DNA of 64,000 nucleotides from Deltaproteobacteria bacterium (lineage in GTDB: Bacteria > Myxococcota > Kuafuiibacteriia > Kuafuiibacteriales > Kuafuiibacteriaceae), in contig JADJPE010000005.1 of assembly GCA_016713425.1 (NCBI GenBank), forward strand, positions 6,484,501 to 6,548,500, in the 5' to 3' direction. Made by a program: the position numbers and the translations under genes. Of the stretch, positions 27,586 to 35,087 are shown piece by piece. Under the pieces are notes generated by a model. It did no database searches. It was not told where the DNA came from and saw only the letters and a list, made by a program, of their open reading frames with translations. Positions within the stretch are counted from its first letter, which is position 1; every line of letters begins with the position of its first letter.

Positions 27586-28083
27586 TCTAAATCTAAGATC
27601 TAGATCTAGAGCTTGTCGGGAATCGGCCACCGTCAACGAAGCATCCGAGGTCCCGCAGCGCAGCGCACGCGATTCGTGCCGTGATGCGGGATGACGGATC
27701 GTCGGATCCGTGTGACGACGATCTATTTGAGTTCGCATATCTCGAGTCACCTCCGGATCGTTTTGTTCCATTCTTTGAATGCCCGGCAATTTGATCCATG
27801 GTGGTGACTTGCCTCGCGATATCTCTTCACTTGGCGCTGTTGCCTTTCTGGGTGCCGAAGGACTTCGGCGTTTGAACGAGTTCGTCGTTCGGACGGCTCA
27901 TGCCGAAGGCTTCGTCGATCCTCCGTCGTGCGTCGCCGACACGACGGCACAAGAGGCTCAAGACCTCAACGACCGGCTTCAACCGCCCCGCGGCGGTTGA
28001 CCAATGCCTCCCGATCCAGCGCAAACATCGCGAATCAAGCCACGACCCACTACGCCCGAGAGAACGAATCGCGTGCACCACGC

Positions 28084-28120
28084 GAAGGCGGACGAGGTTC
28101 CGCAGCCGGTCGAGAAGGAC
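28084..28120. repeat. 37-bp inverted repeat, left arm
   Basis: Complementary to 28219-28255 with about two mismatches across 37 bp; 98 bp separate the arms. As RNA this would form a long stem-loop. Confidence 0.85.
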
Positions 28121-28218
28121 TTTGGGGAACGAAGGCGGTCTCTTGAAACGAATGCGGTTGTGGGGCCCCAATGAGGTGCACAATCCGAGTCTCGAAGCGC
28201 TGCGAACCGTCGCACCGG

Positions 28219-28255
28219 GTCCTTCTCGACCGGCTGCGGGACCTCGTCCGCCGGC
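28219..28255. repeat. 37-bp inverted repeat, right arm
   Basis: Pairs with 28084-28120. No open frame uses both arms, and the flanks show no target duplication that would mark it as a small transposon. Confidence 0.85.
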
Positions 28256-28328
28256 GACGGAGCCTCCGATTCCCGACAGGCGATAGGCCGAGAGGCGATA
28301 GCGTCAAGCGTAAAGCGTCCGTCGGGGA

Positions 28329-28400
28329 GCGGAGCAGACCGGAGAGAGCGGAGCAGACCGGAGAGAGCGGAGCAGACTGGAGAGAGCGGAGCAGAGCGGA
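28329..28400. repeat. 19-bp tandem repeat, 3.8 units
   Basis: GCGGAGCAGACCGGAGAGA at 28329, 28348 and 28367 (one T change in the third), with a partial fourth unit. It lies 130 bp upstream of the POT transporter gene. Confidence 0.88.
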
Positions 28401-28533
28401 CGTTTGCAAGGGCCGTTGTCGCCTCGACCGTAGAACGAAACGCGCATGCCCATCCAATTTCGGCTCGGCCTCCACGGAATCCTTGTCCCGCACGCGGCGG
28501 TCGGGTTAGGGCCCAAGATGGACATTCCTGAGC

Positions 28534-29874
28534 ATGACGAGCAAGTACTTGACGGAGCCGGTCCCAGGCGAAAAGACGATGCCGAAGGGCATCCCGTTCA
28601 TCATCGGCAACGAGGCCGCCGAGCGCTTCAGCTACTACGGTATGCGCACGATCCTCGTCGTGTTCATGACTCAGTATCTGGTGGGCGCCGACGGCAACCT
28701 CGATACGATGAGCGCGGACGAAGCGAAGGGCTGGTACCATCTCTTCGGCTCTGCGGTTTATGCGCTCCCCGCGGTGGGCGCGATCGTGAGCGATGCCTGG
28801 TGGGGCAAATACAACACGATTCTCCGCGTTTCGATCATCTACTGCCTTGGCCATCTTGCGCTGGCGCTCGACGAGAGCCGCGTGGGCCTGGCGATAGGCT
28901 TGAGCTTGATCGCCGTTGGATCAGGCGGAATCAAGCCTTGCGTAACGGCGCATGTCGGTGACCAATTCGGGAAGGCGAACGAACATCTGCTCAGCAAGGT
29001 GATCAGTTGGTTCTACTTCTCGATCAACTTTGGTTCCTTCTTCGCCACCATGCTGACGCCGTGGCTTCTCGAACGGTATGGGCCGCATGTCGCGTTCGGT
29101 CTACCCGGGCTGTTGATGCTTGTCGCGACCATCCTATTTTACATGGGACGCAAGGAATTCGTCCATGTTCCTCCAAAAGGCCTCGAGTTCGTCAAGGAGG
29201 CGTTCAGCGCCGAAGGACTCAGGGCGCTCGGCAAACTGGTGCTCGTCATGATGTTCTTGGCACCGTACTATGCGCTGTTTGAGCAGCAGGGCTCGTCGTG
29301 GATCCTGCAAGCAAAGCACATGGACCGAACGCTTCCGTTGATCGGCGAAGTTTTGCCGTCGCAGGTGCACTCGGTGAACCCGCTCCTGGTCATGGTTCTT
29401 GTTCCGCTGTCCGTCTACGTCGTCTATCCAGTCTGGGAAAGGTTCACGCCCTGCACACCGCTTCGGAAGATTGGCTTGGGTTTCTTCGTGGTGGCCTCGT
29501 CGTTTCTGGTCTGTGCGTGGGTTGAGACGCAGATCCAGGCGGGCCTTCGACCGACGATCCTGTGGCAGATCTTCGCGTACGTCCTGATGACGGCGGGCGA
29601 AGTTCTGATTTCGGTGACATCCCTGGAGTTTTTCTACACGCAGGCGCCGCGCAAAATGAAGTCGGCCATCATGTCCATCAAGATGTTCGCCGTGTCCCTT
29701 GGGAACCTCGTCACGGCGGGGGTGAACTTTCTGATCATGAACGACGATGGCTCTTCGAAGCTCCCAGGCGCGACCTACTATCTCTTCTTCGCGGCCATGC
29801 TGGTGCTCAACGGCGTGATCTTCATCCCAGTCGCGCGCAGCTACAAGGAGAAGAGCTACATGCAGGGCGACTGA
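28534..29874 (+). CDS. Proton-dependent oligopeptide transporter (POT/PTR2)
   Basis: 446 aa with about 12 hydrophobic segments. The family signature is at the N-terminus: GNEAAERFSYYGMRTILVVF, containing the ExxER proton-coupling motif. A second typical stretch, SWFYFSINFGSFFATMLTPW, matches the conserved PTR2 segment. It imports di- and tripeptides across the inner membrane with protons. Length fits a compact bacterial POT. The start is at ATG 28534; an internal Met at residue 16 is possible. It is followed after 190 bp by a small membrane protein gene on the same strand. Confidence 0.93.
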   Translation: MTSKYLTEPVPGEKTMPKGIPFIIGNEAAERFSYYGMRTILVVFMTQYLVGADGNLDTMSADEAKGWYHLFGSAVYALPAVGAIVSDAWWGKYNTILRVSIIYCLGHLALALDESRVGLAIGLSLIAVGSGGIKPCVTAHVGDQFGKANEHLLSKVISWFYFSINFGSFFATMLTPWLLERYGPHVAFGLPGLLMLVATILFYMGRKEFVHVPPKGLEFVKEAFSAEGLRALGKLVLVMMFLAPYYALFEQQGSSWILQAKHMDRTLPLIGEVLPSQVHSVNPLLVMVLVPLSVYVVYPVWERFTPCTPLRKIGLGFFVVASSFLVCAWVETQIQAGLRPTILWQIFAYVLMTAGEVLISVTSLEFFYTQAPRKMKSAIMSIKMFAVSLGNLVTAGVNFLIMNDDGSSKLPGATYYLFFAAMLVLNGVIFIPVARSYKEKSYMQGD

Positions 29875-30064
29875 TCGAGCGACTGATCTAGACCGAGCGA
29901 CTGATCCTGCGGGGGATCCAGCGGAGATGACGTGTATCCGGACGAGCGGAGAGTATTCACGCGTCAGGTTCGCGAACGAAATTCGGAGAGAGGACGTTTG
30001 ACGGGCTCGAAGCGGATAGGCAATGCTCGATGGTCATCGTCAACGCGTATCTGCCGAGGTCAAT

Positions 30065-30385
30065 GTGTTATTCTTCATTTTCGCGATCATCGGGACCGTC
30101 ATGTGCTGCTTCGAAGGGAAACGGGCTTGGGGGTCCGGGGCCGCGGTTGGAATCGGGGTCGGTTTCGTCGGTACCGCGCTGCTCGTGCCCTTCGGTGGGG
30201 CTGTGGTCGCCATCGGATCCATCATGCTCTTCAAAGCCGCACGAACCCAACGACTGAAGAATCTCATGGCCGAACTCGACCGCGATGACGCTCCGACACT
30301 CGGCCGGAGCTCTACCCAGAGTAGTGCTCTTCTCGCGCGCTCAAACCCGGATCCCTTCGATCCGCCCGCGAAGAGACGCGCCTAG
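30065..30385 (+). CDS. Small two-TM membrane protein, unknown
   Basis: 106 aa from a GTG at 30065 preceded by GAGG; the frame is open from ATG 30023, but the intervening residues are hydrophilic. Two to three hydrophobic segments (VLFFIFAIIGTVMCCF, AAVGIGVGFVGTALLVPF, VVAIGSIMLF) precede a basic and then Ser/Pro-rich cytoplasmic tail. No family recognised. A hairpin with a short T-run follows directly. Confidence 0.6.
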   Translation: MLFFIFAIIGTVMCCFEGKRAWGSGAAVGIGVGFVGTALLVPFGGAVVAIGSIMLFKAARTQRLKNLMAELDRDDAPTLGRSSTQSSALLARSNPDPFDPPAKRRA

Positions 30386-30387
30386 AG

Positions 30388-30410
30388 CGCCGGGCGTCGC
30401 CCGGGGTTTT
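30388..30410 (+). terminator. Rho-independent-like terminator
   Basis: Stem CCGGG-cgtcg-CCCGG (30390-30404) followed by GGTTTT, directly after the TAG of the small membrane protein gene. The T-run is only four, so strength is uncertain. Confidence 0.6.
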
Positions 30411-30445
30411 CGGACTTCGGGGGGGCGTCGACCTCAGCCTCAGCC

Positions 30446-30991
30446 TCACGGCGCCGTCCAACCACACGATCCACCCTCCTGCCGCTCGCAGACGGCGCCC
30501 GGAGGCGGTAGGTCGTCGGGCGAAAGGACCTCGCACGTTGAAAAGAGCATCTGGTCGGCGCAGATTTCTCCCGAACACCCGCTGATCACGCAAGCGCCAG
30601 GTTCGGGTCCAGGTCCAGGTCCAGGTCCAGGTCCAGGTGCGGGTTCGCAGACACCGAGGGTGCCGCCGCAGTCAGCGGTGCACACCCAGCCGCCAGGCAG
30701 ACACCCGCACGCGCTCGGAACACACGTGTCGACTTCCGCTGCACTCTTCTGAATACACACCTCACCCAGACCGCAATCCGCGTCCGCCGAGCATTCGCCA
30801 GTCGCCGGATTGGGCTGTGAACAGGCCTCGCTCTCTTCAATGTATCTGGGCTGCGTGGTGATCGAATTGCTCTCGAGACCTTCCGCGTCGTTCGAGCCAT
30901 CGCCGCATGCACTCACCAGTAGCCCAGCCAAAGCAAAAGTTAGATATTGCGCGTAGTTTAATGATTTCACAGATTTCACGATCTTCTCCAT
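30446..30991 (-). CDS. Lipoprotein with eight-cysteine-cluster-like domain
   Basis: 181 aa from ATG 30991 (TTG 30997 also possible). Signal peptide with lipobox GLLVSAC. The mature part has a Cys-rich segment (CSADADCGLGEVCIQ, CGCLPGGWVCTADCGG), a PGPGPGPGPEPG linker, and a C-terminal block CVISGCSGEIC...STCE...AVCERQEGGSCGWT that matches the eight-cysteine-cluster domain known mainly from Myxococcota. Probably surface-anchored; ligand unknown. It is convergent with the small membrane protein gene. Confidence 0.78.
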   Translation of the reverse strand: MEKIVKSVKSLNYAQYLTFALAGLLVSACGDGSNDAEGLESNSITTQPRYIEESEACSQPNPATGECSADADCGLGEVCIQKSAAEVDTCVPSACGCLPGGWVCTADCGGTLGVCEPAPGPGPGPGPGPEPGACVISGCSGEICADQMLFSTCEVLSPDDLPPPGAVCERQEGGSCGWTAP

Positions 30992-31133
30992 CGCCAACCC
31001 ATCGAGGGGCCGGCTATCTCAACCCAATGCAGTGTACGTGCCAAGGAGATTTTGCACGTCCGAGCGCTAGACCCATGGCAGAACGCCTGGCGTCAGAGTC
31101 TTCCTGTCAAAATGCTGAGAGAGGCGGAAGAAA

Positions 31134-31141
31134 CGAGACAC
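31134..31141. repeat. IS66 target-site duplication, left of copy 1
   Basis: CGAGACAC, identical to 34225-34232; 8 bp is the standard duplication length for IS66 elements. Confidence 0.95.
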
Positions 31142-31317
31142 GTAACTGACCGGTCCGCCACGTTCGCTCGTGGCGCATGACATCCAGCGCGGTTCGTGGC
31201 AGCGACCCCGGTTTCGTGGGCGCGGCACCTTCCTGACCTCTGACGCGATGGCCAGGTCTACGCTCGGGGCACGCATGGAGCATCGACGTCGGACGCGCTC
31301 CGCGGCAACCTCGCTCG

Positions 31318-31722
31318 GTGGCCGGCTCGAACGAAATCCTGTCCAAGATACTCCAAGCCGAGATCGAGGTCGCAGCGCGCATCAGCAGCCGCGAAGCGGC
31401 GGGTCTCACGACGCCAGAAGCCGTCCGCACTCTTCGGGCGTTCGGGCTGCGGTGCAGTCGGTCGGCACCACTGATCGAAGCGCAGATCTCGATCCCAGAG
31501 CCGGAGCTCCAACATGTCGTGGCCGAGCTCTGCGAACGCTACGGGGCCGGGCTCCACAGGAAGCCGCGCCAGCGCCTCCTGACCATCACGGCAACACACG
31601 CGTTCGTCGACGACGCGCTCCATCCCGTGATTCAGGCCATGCTCGATGCGGTTATTGCTGCGCGGCACGAGGAAGCGCGCAGGCTCATCGCTGAGCTGCG
31701 CGCGTCGATGCCCGATGAATGA
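31318..31722 (+). CDS. IS66 passenger gene, unknown (copy 1)
   Basis: 134 aa from a GTG start, stop 2 bp from the tnpC stop in convergent orientation. Helical N-terminus (ILSKILQAEIEVAARISSREAAG), a central beta-like section (IEAQISIPEPELQHVV) and a charged helical C-terminus (IAARHEEARRLIAELRAS). No recognised domain. Kept open in both IS copies with only three amino-acid differences. Could be an accessory protein of the transposon or cargo. Confidence 0.6.
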   Translation: MAGSNEILSKILQAEIEVAARISSREAAGLTTPEAVRTLRAFGLRCSRSAPLIEAQISIPEPELQHVVAELCERYGAGLHRKPRQRLLTITATHAFVDDALHPVIQAMLDAVIAARHEEARRLIAELRASMPDE

Positions 31723-31724
31723 AA

Positions 31725-33391
31725 CTATGCAGCGTTGATGATGGGACCCGGGTCGGGTCGCCGCCAGGGAGGATGGATGACTCTGCGAAGTCGTTCGTCG
31801 AGGCCGGCCCGCGTTGTGAGCCAGTGCTTTGGAGCCAGCTCGACGAACCGATCGGCCGGCCAATGCCGAACCAGTCGAAGGACCTCCTCGAGGTAGTCAT
31901 ACGGATTGAGTCGATGCAGCGCGCAGGATGCGATCAACGAGCGGTACACGGTGTAGACCTCGAGCCCCGCCTTGGTCTCAAAGTGCATCCAGTTGTCGAG
32001 CCCTTTCTTCAACGATCGCAGCTCGCGCTCCGAGTCGTTGTTGTGCAACTTCAGGCGCGGATCTGCGAGGAACGCTCGACGCGCATCGTGGAGGTTGGTC
32101 GCGTAGTTCAGCGCTGTTTCGATCCGGCCGCGTGGCTCCGCCGCGCGTTCTTGCTTGCTTCATCCACGCGTCGAACGTGTCCACGATTGGCGTAGCATGT
32201 TTAACACGGAACGCGTCACGCTCGCTGAGCTTCGAGATGCGATTCGACTCAGCGACCACCTTGAAGAGCGTGCTGATAATCGACAGCGCTTCGTATGCCA
32301 ACGTGCTCTCCGTCAGCGTCGCCTTCCAGAAGTATCTACGTACGTGCGCCCAACATGCGAGCTCGAGGATCCCGACGAGATGCAGTCCATTGTAGATACT
32401 GGAGGCGTCCGAGAGCAGGTGTCCTCTGAAGCCCTGAAGCAGCGCGCCGATCGACGCCCCATCGTGGCGACGCACCGCGCGGAAGAAGATGTGACCCACA
32501 TCGGAGATGAACACGAACACGTGCCAGTTGATCGTGCCTCCGGATACGCGCACGGGTGCCGACGTGGCGTCGGTGGCGATCATGAAGGAGTCGGAGATCG
32601 ACTCGGCATGCATGGCCGACACGATCGGCGCGAGCTTCAACGCGCCGTACTCACACCAATCGTATTGCGTGGAACGCGCGAGAGAATCCGCGGAGCCCGG
32701 ACATCCTCTCCTGGCGATGGAGCGGGAGAGCAAATCCGTACTTGTTCATCACCACTTCGGCGATGAGGCTGGCGTCAGCCATCATCGAGGGGAGCGCCCA
32801 GTCCGGCACCGGCGCTGCCACGATCTGACCTTTGGTTGCGCCCTCGTCCTCGCTCACGCGCACCCACCTCGTCCGAGTCGTACGAATCACCTCGAATCGC
32901 GATCGACGAAATGCAACGCGCTCTGTGACCTCGGGCTCGAGCTCACGCCAGCCGGCACCCCCGCAGGCCTGAACCTCGTCCGGCACAATGCGTTCTTCGA
33001 TGACAGGGAGCCCTGCCTTCCAGAGCTCACGACGGTTCCCCTTGCGCGGTCCCTTCGGTGGTGGCGTGGCGGCCGGTTGGGCGTCCGCCGCAGCCTTCGC
33101 GAGCTCCGCAGCTTCTGCGAGCGGCCTACTCTCGAGCCCTTTCACGACGCTCTCGAAGGCGAGCTGGAGCGAGTCTTCGTTGATGCGCTCGGGTTGGTTG
33201 GGCTGACGCTGGCCGTCGATCACCTTCTTCAGTCGAGCGAGGTCAGCGGCCTGAAGCTCGTTGACCTTCGCCATCTCCTTGAGCTGCGCGGTGAGGGACG
33301 CGGTCTCGGCGCGCAGTTGAAGAATGGTGGTGTGGAGACGCTGTCTCTCTTCATCTGCGCGCACGCAGCGGACACACAGAACGCCGCTCAT
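31725..33391 (-). pseudogene. IS66 transposase TnpC, frameshifted (copy 1)
   Basis: Aligned to the intact copy at 57392-59032, this copy lacks 2 bp near 32685 (GAGAGA shortened to GAGA) and gains 1 bp near 32141, so the 546-residue product is split over three frames. The DDE catalytic segments lie downstream of the first lesion, so no functional transposase is expected. Its own start differs: ATG AGC here versus GCG AGC in copy 2. Confidence 0.93.
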
Positions 33392-33446
33392 GAACGCCTA
33401 TGTCATCGGCACCGTCGATCTCGTGTTGCTTGAATATCTTCCTGCA

Positions 33447-33788
33447 TCAGCGAACAGTTCTTCGCGCCAAACGAAGCAGCTTGTCGTCGATGCCCTCGAG
33501 GATGAGCTCGAGCTCTCGCGACGAAACCTCGACGTGCACGGCGCCAGCGGGGATCGACATCGGGATCCGGAAGCGGCCGCGATCAAGGCGGCAGTAGAGG
33601 ATGCGATACGACCTTCCATCGTGCCAGAGGAGCTTCACATGCGTCGTGCGCTTGTTGTGGAAAAGGAAGGCGTGGCCCGCGCGTGGATCTCCGCCGAGCG
33701 CATCTCGCACGAGACCTGCGAGCCGATCGAACGAGAGATGGAGGTTGACCGGTTGTGTGGCAACGTAGATCTGAGTCGGGAATTGCAT
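33447..33788 (-). CDS. tnpB: IS66 accessory protein TnpB (copy 1)
   Basis: 113 aa, identical in sequence to the copy 2 protein. Contains the IS66 Orf2 pattern VNLHLSFDRLAGLVRDALG, followed by GHAFLFHNKRTTHVKLLWHDG. TnpB is required with TnpA and TnpC for IS66 transposition; its biochemical role is not settled. It starts 3 bp after tnpA stops. Confidence 0.95.
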   Translation of the reverse strand: MQFPTQIYVATQPVNLHLSFDRLAGLVRDALGGDPRAGHAFLFHNKRTTHVKLLWHDGRSYRILYCRLDRGRFRIPMSIPAGAVHVEVSSRELELILEGIDDKLLRLARRTVR

Positions 33789-33791
33789 CCC

Positions 33792-34190
33792 TCACTCCCT
33801 CCCGCGCACGCGCTCGAGCGCGACACTGAGACCCTCGACCACGAGCGCCGTCCCACCCGACATCTCGACCCGCAGGCCGGCTGCCGTCTCGAGGACCCAA
33901 CGAGTCTCCGCCTGCGCGACCTCCGACGAAGACAGCGACGTGGTGAGCGGAACGAAGGCGAGCTCATCCACGCCCGACCGTGTGGACGAGGTGGCGCCAG
34001 CTCGAAGTCGCCATCGCCACCACGTCAGCGACTTCTTTGAGAGGCGGTGCTTCTTGGCGAAGACTTCCACGCTCTGGCCACTGCGCTGCCAGCGGTCGAC
34101 GATGCTGCGCCACTCCATGGCGGTCCGGCGGGGTTCGATATTTCGCTTCTGCATGCGCGCGCGGTACGCGATCTCGAACATCGCCGCCAT
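33792..34190 (-). CDS. tnpA: IS66 accessory protein TnpA (copy 1)
   Basis: 132 aa. The central WRSIVDRWQRSGQSVEVFAK and HRLSKKSLTWWRWRLR form the helix-turn-helix typical of IS66 Orf1. One residue differs from copy 2 (Ser for Pro in TTSLSSSEV). Transcribed from just inside the right IS end. Confidence 0.93.
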   Translation of the reverse strand: MAAMFEIAYRARMQKRNIEPRRTAMEWRSIVDRWQRSGQSVEVFAKKHRLSKKSLTWWRWRLRAGATSSTRSGVDELAFVPLTTSLSSSEVAQAETRWVLETAAGLRVEMSGGTALVVEGLSVALERVRGRE

Positions 34191-34224
34191 CGGAAGGCCC
34201 GGACGCTGCGGACCGGTCAGTTAC

Positions 34225-34232
34225 CGAGACAC
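34225..34232. repeat. IS66 target-site duplication, right of copy 1
   Basis: CGAGACAC, matching 31134-31141. The rejoined flanks do not yield a recognisable interrupted gene. Confidence 0.95.
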
Positions 34233-34490
34233 AGAGATCTGTCGTCTTGATCTGGCAGCCATCTCGAATCCGCGGGCGCCTGAGTTCGAGGGTCTCGGCG
34301 CCGCCGCCTTTCGGCTTCGAAGCATGCCGTGAGCGGGCCGCGAGGAATCTGCACACGAGGCCGCAATCCAAGGTACTCCCTTCTCAGCATGAATGTTTCT
34401 TTCGGAGCATGTCCCAGGCGCCTACGCCGACCCGAACTTCGCGGATCGATGTGTCGGGTCACTCGCCTCGTGATGACTGGCCTTCTCCTC

Positions 34491-34893
34491 CTAACCTCGA
34501 GCGTGTCGGTCGCGAAGCCAAAGGACCTCGTCAACTTCGCGGGCCTTGCGATCGGCATCCCACCGGCCCACATCGAGGCCGATCGCCGCCGCCTGCGCCC
34601 TTTGCACGCCGTCATCGAACGGATTCTCAGTTGAGAACAAGTGATCGTTCATTTCCCATGAGCGTCCCTGGCGCGCCGCCGCGACCACCGCTTTCGCGGC
34701 CGCCCGACTCAACCCGTAGGATGGAAACTTGAGAACCACGCGCAGGCTGTCCTTGTAAGTCTCCATGAGTTGCTTGAGCGTCTGGAACCGGTCCGGCTGT
34801 GTTCGGACTCGTGACTCCCGAACATGATCAGCGTGACCGGGGCATCCACTACACCGCGTCCAAGAAATGGGCGAGGGACCGAGAGCTGCTGCG
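34491..34893 (-). pseudogene. DsbA-like thioredoxin-fold gene remnant
   Basis: Two frames join into a DsbA-type protein: FLGRGVVDAPVTLIMFGSHE in one frame, then FQTLKQLMETYKDSLRVVLK, AAAKAVVAAARQGRSWEMND and AAAIGLDVGRWDADR in another. A frameshift lies near 34800. The position where the CxxC active site should be (after LIMFGS) has no cysteine pair, and the C-terminal third is missing. It lies 250 bp from the IS66 copy and divergent from the alpha-2-macroglobulin gene. The 34233-34490 stretch beside it holds nothing recognisable. Confidence 0.65.
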
Positions 34894-35087
34894 GAGGTCG
34901 CGTGGCGTGTGTGGAGGAGGACCGGCTGGGGTAGACCTTTCCGCGACGCTCTGCGTTCGCTACATCCGTGCTTATGCCGGTGAGATCGCCTCCAACGAAT
35001 CCGCACGTTTCCCTACATAGCTCCGTTTCTGTCCCGACGGTTGTGCCGACCCTGAGGGGGCTCACGTCCTCGGCGATCCGCAGGACG

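Larger units (their letters stand above)
27586..28533. other. Gene-poor region with repeats
   Basis: About 950 bp without a convincing gene. It holds an AT-rich TCTAGATCTAGA palindromic cluster near 27590, a 37-bp inverted repeat (28084/28219) and a 19-bp tandem repeat (28329-28400). Frames on both strands give Arg/Ser/Pro-rich peptides with no family resemblance. Confidence 0.5.
31142..34224 (-). mobile_element. IS66-family element, copy 1 (3083 bp, tnpC broken)
   Basis: Both ends read GTAACTGACCGGTCCGC as inverted repeats, starting with the GTAA typical of IS66. Perfect 8-bp target duplication CGAGACAC on both sides. It contains tnpA, tnpB and a frameshifted tnpC on the minus strand, and a convergent passenger gene on the plus strand. 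About 99 percent identical by eye to copy 2 at 56532-59615, in opposite orientation; 1 bp shorter because of a 2-bp loss and a 1-bp gain in tnpC. Confidence 0.97.

Noticed and set aside
27830..27850. Sigma-54-like promoter (TGGC...TTGC) in the gene-poor gap
   Set aside because: The spacing between the GG and GC elements is too short for sigma-54.
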